Shown in pieces: positions 39,805 to 49,027 of a DNA stretch of 64,000 bases. The position numbers and the translations under genes were made by a program. The DNA is from Actinokineospora auranticolor (GTDB lineage Bacteria; Actinomycetota; Actinomycetes; Mycobacteriales; Pseudonocardiaceae), in the NCBI RefSeq assembly GCF_002934265.1, contig NZ_PTIX01000017.1, positions 62,001-126,000 of the forward strand, in the 5' to 3' direction. Position 1 is the stretch's first letter. Each line of letters starts with the position of its first letter. Under the pieces are notes generated by a model that worked only from the letters and a program-made list of their open reading frames with translations, did no database searches and had not been told where the DNA came from.

Positions 39805-42389
39805 CGGCGGCGCACCGCGTCTCGCAGGCCCAGGAAGAAGCGGTTGACGGGCGTGCCGGGCTGGGAACCCAACCAGCCGAGGGGAACCGCGACGGCCGCC
39901 AGCAGACCCAGGGCCAGGGCGATCGGCAGCCCCCACTTCAGGAAACCGCTGCGGTCGGCCTGGGTGTTCACCACCGCGCGCTTCGCCGTGGCCTGCTCGG
40001 CGTTCGCCGGGGCGGCGCCCGCCGGGGCCGCGGCCTGGGCGGCCGGGCCCGCCGCGGGTGCGCTGTTGTTGTTGCCACCAGCCGCGTTCACGGTGTTGCC
40101 AACCGAACCCCGCGCGCTTGCCCCGCCGCTGGTGCCGATCGTCTTGGGGTCGGTGAACGGCGGCGGGGGGACCGCCGCCTTCTGCTCCCGCACGGCTGTG
40201 GCAACGGTGCGGGTCTGGACGCGCAGTTCCTCCGGCAGCGGCAGGTAGCCCAGCGGCAGGGCACCCAGGTTCGGGCCGGTGGTCTGGGCCTGCGGGCTCG
40301 CCGCGAACTCGAGGATCTTCGCGTACCGGTCGGCGGTGGGCGCGGTCAGGCCGGTGGTGGCGACCGCCGCGTAGTCGATGGTCGTACCGGGGTAGGCGGC
40401 CGCGCCGAGCTTGGTGTAGTCGAGGCCGATGGTGCCCGTGGTCTGGTCCAGGACACCCGAGCGGACGGCGGCCAGCATGCTCTGGTCGTTGGGCGTGACG
40501 AACACCGGTCGACCCGTCGCGTCCTTGCCGTTGGCCAGTTCGGCCACCGGGACCCGGTACCGCAGCGCGGTCGCGTAGTCGGTGATGCCGATCAGCGAGC
40601 GGCCACCGAGCCGTTGCGGGGCCGGGCGCTTCCAGACACCGGCGTTGAGGTCCCACTCGGTGCTCTGCAACGTCTGCCCGTTCAGCAGGTTCGTGCCGAT
40701 GTCGCGCAGTTTGGACGACCGCTGGGCCAGCAGCTCGTGCAGCTGGGCGGCGTGCCGCGCGCAGGTGTACCGCTCCTCCGCGCCGGTGGTCGGGTTGGTC
40801 ACCGTGCACTGCCCGTCCTTGGCCGGGCGCGCGTCGCGGTTGCCGACGAAGGTGTCCCGGTAGTCGAACTGGTCGGCCGGGGTCGGCCAGTCGAGGAACG
40901 CGGGGTTGACCTTCGTGCCCCACTGGTCCGGCGTCCCCTTCAGGAAGGCCGCCGCGTCCGGGTCGGCGAGCAGCCACGAGGTCACCGCGTGCGGGAGGTC
41001 GCCGTCGCCGGTCACCAGCAGCGGGGTCGACATCGTGCTGTCGAGGATCAGGCCGGTCAGGTCCGGGTTCAGCGACAGGAACTCCTGGTCGCCGAACAGG
41101 GTTTCCGGCTGGTTGGGCAGGAACCGGGTCGTCGGGTCGACACCGCTCAGGTCGGGTTCACCGCCCCAGCGGCCGCGGTAGCTCTGGGTGATCAGCTTGG
41201 CCACGAGCCGGGCGTTGAGCCGCAGGTGGGTGACCTGCTGCTGGTTGTCGGGCCGGTCGATCATGTAGGCGAAGACGAACCCGCCGATGGACAGCGGCGC
41301 GTGCGCGGTGGCCCGGTCGGTGTCCTCCGGCCGCACCGGCCTGCTGCCCACCACGAAGCTCTGCAACCCCTGGTGGTACTGGCGGCGCGCCTCGCCCTCG
41401 CCGACCGGCGTGTAGCTGGACGGGATCGCCGCCGCGCCGGTGCACAGCGCGGGGATCCACCGGTACACCGCCTCCGCGGCGATCTCGCTGCCCGCCATGG
41501 GCAGTCGCGCGTTGGCGTCGAGCGGGCAGTAGCCCTCCTGCGGCAGGAAGTCCAGCGGGAAGACGAAGCGGTTCTTCCAGTTCGACCCCGACATCGCCAT
41601 CACGTAGCTGTTGAGCAGGGTGTAGTCGTCGGAGATCGAGTCCGGGCAGCCCGCCGGGACGTCCGGGCTGGTGCACGGCATCGGCCGGACCGGGACCACG
41701 ACCAGCGAGCACTCGATCGGCGCGGTGCCCGGGACGATGACCCGGCCGCAGCCCAGCGAGTTCGGCATCTCGTCGCCGGTGCGGACCTCGAAGTCGATGG
41801 CGCCCTTGCCGTCGGCGCCGGTGAAGGCCAGGCGGGCCTGCCTGCCGAAGGTGAACCAGTCGCCCGGGTGGTCGGTGATGCCGTCGCCGCACTCGCCGCC
41901 GACCGGCGGGCAGTCGTCGAGGTAGTGCGTCTCGCCCTTGGTGTCGACGAACGGCACGTAGCCGGTCTCGTAGACGCCGTCGGTCGCGGCCTCGGCCGGG
42001 TCGAACTCCAGGGCGTAGCGGTCGGCGCCGTACTCGTACCAGACGCACTGCTCGCGCGTCGGGTTCTTGCCGCGGCACTGCATGACCGCCACCGGCATCC
42101 GCTCGCTGTTGGGCTGCAACGCGTTGAACGGCAGACCGCTGACGTTGTTGGTGGGCAGGAACCCGGACCACTCGACGCGCACGGTCTCGCGGCGCATGTT
42201 CTCGGTCTTGTTGACCGTCACCCGGCCCTTGTCGCCGTTCTCGAAAGTGACCTCCTTGGTCACCCCCGAGTCGGCCTGGGCCGCGGCGGGCAGCTGCGCG
42301 GCGAGCGAGAACGAGCCGGTGGCCAGCACGAGACCGACCGCGGCCAGCAGGCGGGTCACCCGGCGCGGCCGGGGGTCGCTGGTCTTCAT
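39801..42389 (-). CDS. Large secreted PstS-like protein with C-terminal anchor
   Basis: 862 residues from the ATG at 42389 (AGGGA upstream); an ATG at 42419 overlapping the previous stop is an alternative. Signal peptide MKTSDPRPRRVTRLLAAVGL to about AAAQA-39, a beta-rich N-terminal region with many Cys (for example CRGKNPTREQCVWYEYG), a periplasmic-binding-protein-like second half (VFAYMIDRPDNQQQ, LVAKLITQSYRGRWGG, GRSLIGITDYATALRY), a Pro/Ala/Asn-rich stalk and a membrane helix (WGLPIALALGLLAAVAVPLG) with a basic tail. It is probably held at the membrane and faces outward, working with PstS. No exact family known to me. Confidence 0.8.
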   Translation of the reverse strand: MKTSDPRPRRVTRLLAAVGLVLATGSFSLAAQLPAAAQADSGVTKEVTFENGDKGRVTVNKTENMRRETVRVEWSGFLPTNNVSGLPFNALQPNSERMPVAVMQCRGKNPTREQCVWYEYGADRYALEFDPAEAATDGVYETGYVPFVDTKGETHYLDDCPPVGGECGDGITDHPGDWFTFGRQARLAFTGADGKGAIDFEVRTGDEMPNSLGCGRVIVPGTAPIECSLVVVPVRPMPCTSPDVPAGCPDSISDDYTLLNSYVMAMSGSNWKNRFVFPLDFLPQEGYCPLDANARLPMAGSEIAAEAVYRWIPALCTGAAAIPSSYTPVGEGEARRQYHQGLQSFVVGSRPVRPEDTDRATAHAPLSIGGFVFAYMIDRPDNQQQVTHLRLNARLVAKLITQSYRGRWGGEPDLSGVDPTTRFLPNQPETLFGDQEFLSLNPDLTGLILDSTMSTPLLVTGDGDLPHAVTSWLLADPDAAAFLKGTPDQWGTKVNPAFLDWPTPADQFDYRDTFVGNRDARPAKDGQCTVTNPTTGAEERYTCARHAAQLHELLAQRSSKLRDIGTNLLNGQTLQSTEWDLNAGVWKRPAPQRLGGRSLIGITDYATALRYRVPVAELANGKDATGRPVFVTPNDQSMLAAVRSGVLDQTTGTIGLDYTKLGAAAYPGTTIDYAAVATTGLTAPTADRYAKILEFAASPQAQTTGPNLGALPLGYLPLPEELRVQTRTVATAVREQKAAVPPPPFTDPKTIGTSGGASARGSVGNTVNAAGGNNNSAPAAGPAAQAAAPAGAAPANAEQATAKRAVVNTQADRSGFLKWGLPIALALGLLAAVAVPLGWLGSQPGTPVNRFFLGLRDAVRRR

Positions 42390-42415
42390 CGTCAACCGTC
42401 CCTTGTGGAGCGTTC

Positions 42416-44113
42416 TCATGACTGCCGCCGCCTGCGGATGGCCCGGGCGACGAGGGCGGGCAGGACGAGCAGGACCAGCAGCTCCAGTGCGGCGATCCCG
42501 CCGAACAGGGACGTGCTGGAGTCCTCGCGGAACGCGGCCAGCTCGGTGGCGGTCCCGTACGCGGCGCCGCTCGCGGCACCGTCGGACGACGACCCGACGG
42601 GCAGACCGGTCTCCGGGTCGACGGCACCACCCGCACCGGGCACGGTGTTGCCGTTCGCGCCCGGGCTGGTCCCCCCGGTGCCGGGGTTGTTCGCCCCAGG
42701 GGCATTGGCCCCGTTGCCGTTGTTGCGGTTGCCGTTGCCACCGCCGCCCCCGCCGCCGCCGTTGTTGCCCGCCGGACCGGCCTGCCCGCCCTCGCGGCAC
42801 GGGCCCTTCCCGGTCGCGTCGCAGTCCGGCGGGTTGGGGGCGCGCTCGGCGAGCACGTTGCGGCTGGGGTTGGCCGGGTCGAAGGTCGGGTTGTTGCACC
42901 GGGACGGGTCGAGGAACCGCTCCTCGTGCCCGGGGATCCGCTTCACCTGGTCGAACCCGGCCTGCACGAGGTTCAGCGGCAGCGGCGAGTAGCCGAGCGC
43001 GCCCGCCTTCTGCTGGCCCTCGCAGAGGAAGTAGAACGCGAACGCCGAGAGGGTGCGGCCCTGCTCCCTGGTCATCGGCGGGTCGGGTGGCGCCTGCTGG
43101 TCGTCCTGCGCGGGAACGATCATGTACGAGTACGAGGAGAGCGGGTAGGTGCGCGGGTCCCGGTCGGTGTAGACGCCGTCGAGGATCTGGGTCAGGTAGA
43201 CCTTGGGGTCGTGGTTCTGCGTCTCGATGCGCGCCTTGGTGAGCGCGACGGCGACGTTGTAGTCGGTGGGCAGGGTGTAGTAGCCCGCCTCGTTGAGGAT
43301 CTTCGCGACCGGCCAGTCGCGCTTGTTCTTGGCGTAGGAGTACTCGACGTACCCGATGGCGCCGTCGCCGTAGTTCGCCGAGACGTAGCCCGCGACCGCG
43401 TCGCTGCCGTTCTGCGCGATGAACTTGTTGCCCGGGTTGGGGTAGTACGAGGTCAGCCCCGAGCGGCCGAAGAACGGGCGCCACAGGTCCGGGTACCGCT
43501 TGTCCATGAAGGTGGTGAACTGCGCGGTCGTGCCGGAGCCGTCCGAGCGGACCACGGGGATGATCGGCCGGGCGGGCAGCGCGAACCCGTTGTTGTCCCG
43601 GGTGATCTGCGGGTCGTTCCAGTTGGTGATCGCCCCGGTGAAGATCTTCACCACGGTCTCGGTGGACAGCCGCAGGCCCCGGTAGGGCTGGCCGCCGACC
43701 TTGACGTTGTACATGAACGCGGTGCCACCGGCCACGATCGGCATGTAGCCGAAGGCCCGGCCGCCGGAGTCGTCGATCACGCCGCGGTCGTCGGCGCCCT
43801 GCTGGAACGGGATCTCCGAGACGCCGAACACGGTCTGCCGCTGGGCGTACATGGTCCGACCCCGGGTGGAGCCGACGGCCTCGTAGTTGACCCGGATGCC
43901 GTTGGCCGAGACGTCACCGATCCACGTGCCCAGCGCGTTCGCGCTCCACGTCGAACCGGAACCGCGGATCGGTTCGTACGGCTGCGCCGCCGCCGGGCTC
44001 GCGAGCGCGACGGTGGCCACCACCGAGGCGGCGGCCCCGAGCGCGACCGCACGGCGCGCGGCGGGGAAACGGACGGACCACACGGTGCTGACCCACTTTC
44101 GGTTGACCGACAT
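42416..44113 (-). CDS. pstS: Phosphate-binding PstS-like protein with C-terminal membrane anchor
   Basis: 565 residues. Signal peptide to about PAAAQ-45, then a PstS domain: PIRGSGSTWSANALGTWIGD, GVSEIPFQQGADD, GGQPYRGLRLSTETVVKIF, TGAITNWNDPQI, VVRSDGSGTTAQFTTFMDK and NGSDAVAGYVSANYGDGAIG. These match the phosphate-contacting loops of PstS. Unlike lipoprotein PstS there is no lipobox; instead a Gly/Asn-rich spacer leads to a membrane helix (IAALELLVLLVLPALVA) and a basic tail. Its start overlaps the pstA stop by one base (TGATG). Confidence 0.88.
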   Translation of the reverse strand: MSVNRKWVSTVWSVRFPAARRAVALGAAASVVATVALASPAAAQPYEPIRGSGSTWSANALGTWIGDVSANGIRVNYEAVGSTRGRTMYAQRQTVFGVSEIPFQQGADDRGVIDDSGGRAFGYMPIVAGGTAFMYNVKVGGQPYRGLRLSTETVVKIFTGAITNWNDPQITRDNNGFALPARPIIPVVRSDGSGTTAQFTTFMDKRYPDLWRPFFGRSGLTSYYPNPGNKFIAQNGSDAVAGYVSANYGDGAIGYVEYSYAKNKRDWPVAKILNEAGYYTLPTDYNVAVALTKARIETQNHDPKVYLTQILDGVYTDRDPRTYPLSSYSYMIVPAQDDQQAPPDPPMTREQGRTLSAFAFYFLCEGQQKAGALGYSPLPLNLVQAGFDQVKRIPGHEERFLDPSRCNNPTFDPANPSRNVLAERAPNPPDCDATGKGPCREGGQAGPAGNNGGGGGGGGNGNRNNGNGANAPGANNPGTGGTSPGANGNTVPGAGGAVDPETGLPVGSSSDGAASGAAYGTATELAAFREDSSTSLFGGIAALELLVLLVLPALVARAIRRRRQS

Positions 44114-45288
44114 CAGCGCTCGCCCCGCTTGCCCCTGGCGACCAGCCGGGCGATGACGAACAGCAGCAGCACGAGCAGGAGCAGGACCGTCGCGGCGCCG
44201 AAGGCCCGGGCGGCCATCGCCTCGTCCGGCAGCCGGAAGACCTGGTAGACGAACAGCGGCAGGGAGGTCTGCCAGTCCACGAGCGGGTTGGCGTTGAGGA
44301 ACTGGCTGTAGCCCGCGGTGAGCAGCACCGGCGAGGTCTCGCCCGCGCCGCGCGCCACGCCCAGGATCAGCGCGGTGGCCAGGCTGGGCCGGGCGGTGGG
44401 CAGCACGACCCGCCAGATCGTCTGCCACTGCGACGACCCCAGCGCCAGGCTGGCCTCGCGCAACCCGTTGGGCACCAGCCGGAGCACCACATCGGCCGAC
44501 CGGGTGATGATGGGCAGCATCATGACGCTCAGCGCGAGCGCGGCGGCGAACCCGCTGCGCTGGACGCCGAGCAGCTGGATGGCGGCGACGTAGATGAACA
44601 GCCCGGCCACAATGGACGGCAGGCCCGTCATCGCCTCGATGAGCGTGCGCACCACCTTGGCGAGCCTGCCGCCGACCTCGGTCAGGTAGACCGCGCAGGC
44701 GATGCCGAGGGGGAGCGTGATCGCCACCGAGATGGCCAGCTGCTCCAGCGTGCCGACCACGGCGTGCAGGATGCCGCCCTGCCGCAGGTCTGCGGGGTCG
44801 GTGTAGATGAGTTCCTCGGTGTAGAAGTTCGCGTACTGCATGGCGTCGAGGCCGCTGATGATGGTGTAGCCGATCACCAGCACCAGGCTGGCGCCGACCA
44901 GCGCGGCGCCGGTGCGGACCACCACCGCGGCCATCCGGTCGACCACCTCGACCGCGCCGTGGCGCTGGAGCGTGACCAGGGTGTAGACGAGCAGGAAGGC
45001 CGCGTACCAGCAGACCGCGAAGCCGAGCAGGCCCGAGGTGGGCAGCAGCCGCTGGTAGACCACCCAGACCAGGGCGAACCCGGCGGCGGCCGACCCGATC
45101 AGCGCGACGCGGTCCGCCGGGCCGCGCGCGCGGATCACGCGCCGGGGCTCGTCCTCGTCGACGCGGGGGAAGCGGTCGGTGTCGTCGGTGTGGTCGCCGT
45201 CGTCGTGGCCGCGGTCAGCGGTGTCGTGGCTGTCGCGGTCGTCGTCGAACCCGTCGACGCGCTCGTGCTCGGGGAGGGTTCGGGTCAT
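44113..45288 (-). CDS. pstA: Phosphate ABC transporter permease PstA
   Basis: 391 residues. An unusual N-terminal 55-residue Asp/His/Arg-rich tail (DRDSHDTADRGHDDGDHTDD) precedes the membrane part. The permease signature is clear: TLEQLAISVAITLPLGIACA, EAMTGLPSIVAGLFIY, and the EAA-type loop REASLALGSSQWQTIWRVVLP then VARGAGETSPVLLTAGYS. Forms the channel with PstC. 51 bp after pstC and overlapping pstS. Confidence 0.92.
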   Translation of the reverse strand: MTRTLPEHERVDGFDDDRDSHDTADRGHDDGDHTDDTDRFPRVDEDEPRRVIRARGPADRVALIGSAAAGFALVWVVYQRLLPTSGLLGFAVCWYAAFLLVYTLVTLQRHGAVEVVDRMAAVVVRTGAALVGASLVLVIGYTIISGLDAMQYANFYTEELIYTDPADLRQGGILHAVVGTLEQLAISVAITLPLGIACAVYLTEVGGRLAKVVRTLIEAMTGLPSIVAGLFIYVAAIQLLGVQRSGFAAALALSVMMLPIITRSADVVLRLVPNGLREASLALGSSQWQTIWRVVLPTARPSLATALILGVARGAGETSPVLLTAGYSQFLNANPLVDWQTSLPLFVYQVFRLPDEAMAARAFGAATVLLLLVLLLFVIARLVARGKRGER

Positions 45289-45339
45289 CTCGCCTTCGGC
45301 TCCTGTCTCCGCCTGGGCTCCGGTGTCCGCATGGGTTCG

Positions 45340-46350
45340 CTAGAGGTCCGTCGCCGATCCGCTGCGGCTGCGGGAGACCACGATCGCCGCGAGGGTGTTG
45401 ACCACCAGGGTGAACACGTAGAGCACCAGTCCGGCGGCCAGCAGCGCGGACAGCTGCAGCGCCGAGGACTCGCCGAACCGCAGGGCGATCAGCGAGGACA
45501 CGGTGATCGCGCCGTTCTCCAGGATCCGGAAGTCCAGGTCGAAGGCCGGTGAGATGATCATCGCCACGGCGATGGTCTCGCCCAGCGCGCGGCCGAGGCC
45601 GAGCATGGTGCCGCCGACGATCCCGCCCCGGCCGAACGGCAGCACCACCGAGCGGATCATGCCCCAGCGGGTGGATCCCAGTGCCAGCGCGGCTTCCCGC
45701 TCGCCGACCGGGGCCTGGGAGAACACCTCGCGCATGATCGACGCGGTGATCGGCAGCACCATCATGGCCACCACCACGCCCGCGATGAACGCCGACGAGG
45801 TGTAGCGCGACTCCGCCCAGTTGGCCGCGTCCGGGTCGGTGCCGACGCTGAGGAACGGCAGGAACCCGAACGCCTGGTGCAGCCAGCGGGCCAGGTAGAT
45901 GATCTCGTCCTGGAGGAAGTAGAAGCCCCACAGGCCGTAGACGACGCTGGGCACCGCGGCCATCAGGTCGAGCACGCTCACCAGCGCCGACTTGACCCGC
46001 GGCGGCGCGTACTCCGAGATGTAGAGCGCGGTCGTGATGGCCAGGGGGAACGACACCGCGATCGCGATGAGCGCGACCACGATGGTGCCCGGCAGGACCG
46101 CCGCGATGCCGAGCCGGTTGACCTCGGGGTTCCACTGCGTCTCGGTGAAGAAGTCCCAGCCGTAGGCGGCGAACGCGTCGCTGGAGCGGATCGCCAGGAA
46201 GGCGCCGATGCCCGCGGTGAGCACCAGCACCAGCACCCCGGTGCCGCGCGCGACGGCCCGGAACACCCGGTCGTCACCGGTGGGCCGCACCCGCACCCGG
46301 CGCGGCCGGTCGGCGGTTCCGACCGGTGACGCCTCTTCCGTACCGCTCAC
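45340..46350 (-). CDS. pstC: Phosphate ABC transporter permease PstC
   Basis: 336 residues from the GTG at 46350 (GAGGAG upstream at a long 10-nt spacing). Membrane helices with the PstC pattern: WDFFTETQWNPEVNRLGIA, ALVSVLDLMAAVPSVVYGLW, ASIMREVFSQAPVGEREAALALG then WGMIRSVVLPFGRGGIVGG and LGRALGETIAVAMI. First gene of the pstC-pstA-pstS-(binding-like)-(sortase-fold) operon. A PHO-box-like repeat lies about 90 bp upstream. Confidence 0.92.
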   Translation of the reverse strand: MSGTEEASPVGTADRPRRVRVRPTGDDRVFRAVARGTGVLVLVLTAGIGAFLAIRSSDAFAAYGWDFFTETQWNPEVNRLGIAAVLPGTIVVALIAIAVSFPLAITTALYISEYAPPRVKSALVSVLDLMAAVPSVVYGLWGFYFLQDEIIYLARWLHQAFGFLPFLSVGTDPDAANWAESRYTSSAFIAGVVVAMMVLPITASIMREVFSQAPVGEREAALALGSTRWGMIRSVVLPFGRGGIVGGTMLGLGRALGETIAVAMIISPAFDLDFRILENGAITVSSLIALRFGESSALQLSALLAAGLVLYVFTLVVNTLAAIVVSRSRSGSATDL

Positions 46351-46437
46351 GGCGCGCGCACTCCTCGGCTGCTGGATCGGGTTTGCCGGTACGGGCCAGG
46401 GGTACCGACCCGCGCGGGTCCCATCCGAACACCGCAG

Positions 46438-46466
46438 GGTGAAGTACCTCGGTGACCAAGGTGAAC
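46438..46466 (-). promoter_or_regulatory. PHO-box-like repeats upstream of pstC
   Basis: On the minus strand GTTCACC and CTTCACC are exactly 22 bp apart (two 11-bp PhoP units), with a GGTCACC between them in a different phase. This resembles the GTTCACC-based direct repeats bound by PhoP in actinomycetes. Confidence 0.45.
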
Positions 46467-46615
46467 CACCGGACAACCAGCCGCTGCCCCAACACGTCGG
46501 TGTTCACTTCCTCCCGCCACCCGGCACCGTCCCGACTCGGCACGCCAACCGGAACGCGGGCGAGTGGGCACGTCGACGCACGGGCGATCCGACCAGTGCG
46601 GACCGTCGGGGTTGC

Positions 46616-46990
46616 CTAACCGAAGCGCGCGATCCTGCCCCGGCGGCTGTGGTTGAAGACGGCGACCACGGGGGTGACCTCCGCGTCGGGAGCGCCGACC
46701 TGGAACCGGGCGGCGGCGTGCTCGGCGTCGATCCGGCGGGCGAACCCCTGTGCCGATTGGACTATCTCCCCGGCCTCCACGCACAGCCGCCACCACCACT
46801 GGCCGTTCTCCGCGTGCTGCACCTCGACCCAGGCCACCCCGGCCACCCGGCGCACCCGGTCGATCTCGACCAGCGCCTCGTCGCGGTTGCGGTGCTCGCC
46901 GATGCCCAGGCCGAGTACCCGGTTGTTGCCGCCGAGCAGCCGCCACCGGACCCCCGAGCCGTCGACCCGATAGCACTGGAAGCGCGCCAC
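46616..46990 (-). CDS. DUF1508/YegP-like small protein
   Basis: 124 residues, GTG at 46990 with AGGGA 6 nt upstream. The N-terminal half (FQCYRVDGSGVRWRLLGGNN, then GIGEHRNRDEALVEIDRVR) resembles one YegP/DUF1508 unit, a beta-beta-beta-alpha fold of unknown role; the rest (NGQWWWRLCVEAGEIVQSAQ, FARRIDAEHAAARFQVG) resembles a second, more divergent unit. Monocistronic. Confidence 0.7.
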   Translation of the reverse strand: MARFQCYRVDGSGVRWRLLGGNNRVLGLGIGEHRNRDEALVEIDRVRRVAGVAWVEVQHAENGQWWWRLCVEAGEIVQSAQGFARRIDAEHAAARFQVGAPDAEVTPVVAVFNHSRRGRIARFG

Positions 46991-47310
46991 GCGGATTCCC
47001 TTTCCCTAGAACGAGCCACAATCGGCGCCGAGGCGGCGGATGGAGCAAACGCGGTAACCCGAATGCGGGTGATTCCGGGACTGCCCGAGAGCTATGGCGA
47101 CAACCTACATCGGATGAACCGCCCAAAGCATTTCCCTTGCCCGATAACGGTTCCCTTCCGTCGCCGGGTAACACCGGGCGGAGTGGGGGCGTTCACGCTC
47201 CCGTGATCAAGTGGACCGGGCCGGCGTGCGGGGAAATGGTGAGTTCGACTCGGTTTCACCCCCGGCGTCAATCGGGCGAGCACTATGGCGCGGTGACGGT
47301 GGGATCGGCC
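46991..47310. other. Intergenic region, no gene seen
   Basis: About 320 bp upstream of the DUF1508-like gene. No reading frame with convincing codon use; no strong hairpin noted. Confidence 0.4.
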
Positions 47311-47655
47311 TCAGGGGGTGGCGACGGCGGTCTCGACGGCGGCCACCGCGTGCAGGATGACCCGGTGCGGCTCCCCGGTCTCCACCGCGCCGAGCAACCC
47401 GCGCAGCACCGCGACCAGACCGACCACCCCGGGGTCCGGGTGCAGCACCGAGATCAACCAGCGCAGGCCGACGGCCAGCCCGGCCGCCTCGGCCACCACG
47501 GTGAAGCCCTGGGACAGGTCGCCCGCCCGGGTGCCCGCCCACCCCCAGTCCGGCGGGTCGCCCACCGCGCGGGCCGCGGCCGCCGAGATCCCGCCGACGG
47601 CGGCGGCCAGCCGCGCGATCACCGCGGCCTCGCCCGGTACCCGCCCGGCGCCCAT
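47311..47655 (-). CDS. Hypothetical protein (114 aa)
   Basis: ATG at 47655 with a G-rich stretch upstream. The product is helical and Ala/Val rich (EAAVIARLAAAVGGISAAAARAV, then GDLSQGFTVVAEAAGLAVGL) with a W-G-W motif (PDWGWAGTRAG). No family recognised. It stands divergent to the sensor kinase gene, 127 bp away, and could be linked to it. Coding status rests on length, start and composition. Confidence 0.5.
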   Translation of the reverse strand: MGAGRVPGEAAVIARLAAAVGGISAAAARAVGDPPDWGWAGTRAGDLSQGFTVVAEAAGLAVGLRWLISVLHPDPGVVGLVAVLRGLLGAVETGEPHRVILHAVAAVETAVATP

Positions 47656-47782
47656 CGCTGCCCCCAGTCCACTCTCCGGCGCGGCACCGGCCCGGATTCG
47701 ACTCGGACCCCGGGTGCGGATCGGGACAACGCGCACGCGGCCGACGCGTCCTCCAGTAGAGCGGTCCCCACCGGGAGGGCGG

Positions 47783-49027
47783 ATGACGGTTGTTCGGCTG
47801 ACAGCCGATCGACCGACACGCCGACCGGGGGAAAGAAACACACCCGACCCCGCGCTCGATCTCACCAAGGTGCCAGGGAAGGTTCCAGCGAACGCCCCAT
47901 CGACCCCGGAAGCGGGCGCGGCGCGGGTCGCGCTCGACCGGCTGATCGCCCGCTGCGCCGCGGCGATGCGCGTCGCGGTCGCGGCCACCGGCGCGGTCGC
48001 CGCGCTGGCGGGTGCCGCGCCGCCGGTGCGGCCGTCGTGGCTGCTGCCCGCGGTCGCGCTGAACCTGGTCTGGTCGGCGGTGTTCGCGTGGCTGGCGGTC
48101 CGCCGGGGGCTGCGCGCGCCGGTGATGGCCGCGGACATCGCCGTGACCACGCTGCTGTGCGCGGGCATCCCGTGGCTGGTGCCCGAGTCGCTGCTGGTCG
48201 GCGGGATCAGCTGGGTCGACGAGCTGACCAGCATGACGATCATCGTGTCGAGCCTGGCCTGGCGGCCGCGGGTCGCCGTGCCCGCGGGTCTCGGGCTGGC
48301 CGCCGCGCACGTGCTGGGCACCTGGCAGGCGGGGGCGGGCGCGGTGCCCGGCACGATCGGCATCTACCTGGTGCAGATCACCGCGTCGGCGGCGCTGATG
48401 ACGCTGCTGCGGCACGCCGCCGCGCTGGCCGACGACGCGCTCGCCGAGCTGCGGGAGACCGAGCGGGCCGCCGCCGTGCTGCGGGCCAGGCGGGCCGACG
48501 AGCGGGCGCAGAACCGCAAGCTGCACGACACCGTGCTGGCCACGCTGACCACCGTCGGCACCGGCGGGATCACCGCGTCCACCCCGGGGCTGCGCGCGCG
48601 GGCGGCGGCGGACCTGCTGGTCATCGAGAACCTGGGCGAGCTCAACGAGTCCGGCACGGACGTCGACCTGCGCCCGCAGTTACAGGCCGCGGTGGACTCC
48701 TCGGCCGTGGCGGTCGACTGCGACCTGGTGCCGTGCCGGGTGCCGCTGCGGGTGGCGGCGGCCTTCGCCGAGGCGGTGGCCGAGGCGCTGACCAACATCG
48801 CCCGGCACGCCGGGGTCGCGTCGGCGCGGCTGCGCCAGCACGCCGAGCGGGCGGCGGTGTGCGTCGTGGTGTCCGACACGGGCGCGGGTTTCGACCCGGC
48901 GGAGGTGCCGCTGCACCGCTACGGGGTGCGGGAGGGCATCGTCGGGCGGATGCGGGCGGTGGACGGCGACGCGGACGTGTCGTCGAACTCCGGCGGCACC
49001 ACGGTCACGCTGCGGTGGCCCGCGTGA
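47783..49027 (+). CDS. Sensor histidine kinase
   Basis: 414 residues, ATG with GGAGG 4 nt upstream. An N-terminal linker, about six membrane helices (residues 65-215; no large outer domain), then a cytoplasmic coiled segment RETERAAAVLRARRADERA, the phospho-acceptor His in NRKLHDTVLATLTTVG, and a HATPase domain with N-box EALTNIARHAG and G-box VVSDTGAGFDP. NarL-partner type. Overlaps the next gene, a kinase-like protein, by GTGA. Confidence 0.88.
   Translation: MTVVRLTADRPTRRPGERNTPDPALDLTKVPGKVPANAPSTPEAGAARVALDRLIARCAAAMRVAVAATGAVAALAGAAPPVRPSWLLPAVALNLVWSAVFAWLAVRRGLRAPVMAADIAVTTLLCAGIPWLVPESLLVGGISWVDELTSMTIIVSSLAWRPRVAVPAGLGLAAAHVLGTWQAGAGAVPGTIGIYLVQITASAALMTLLRHAAALADDALAELRETERAAAVLRARRADERAQNRKLHDTVLATLTTVGTGGITASTPGLRARAAADLLVIENLGELNESGTDVDLRPQLQAAVDSSAVAVDCDLVPCRVPLRVAAAFAEAVAEALTNIARHAGVASARLRQHAERAAVCVVVSDTGAGFDPAEVPLHRYGVREGIVGRMRAVDGDADVSSNSGGTTVTLRWPA

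Noticed and set aside
39753-42992. Long plus-strand frame of over 1000 codons opposite the PstS-like genes
   Set aside because: Same shadow effect; the minus-strand genes have signal peptides, domains and coupled starts.
42416-44113. LPxTG-type sorting signal in the C-terminus of the anchored PstS
   Set aside because: The C-terminus has a hydrophobic helix and basic tail, but the nearest motif is TGLPVGS, not LPxTG, and the sortase-like protein in the operon lacks its catalytic residues.
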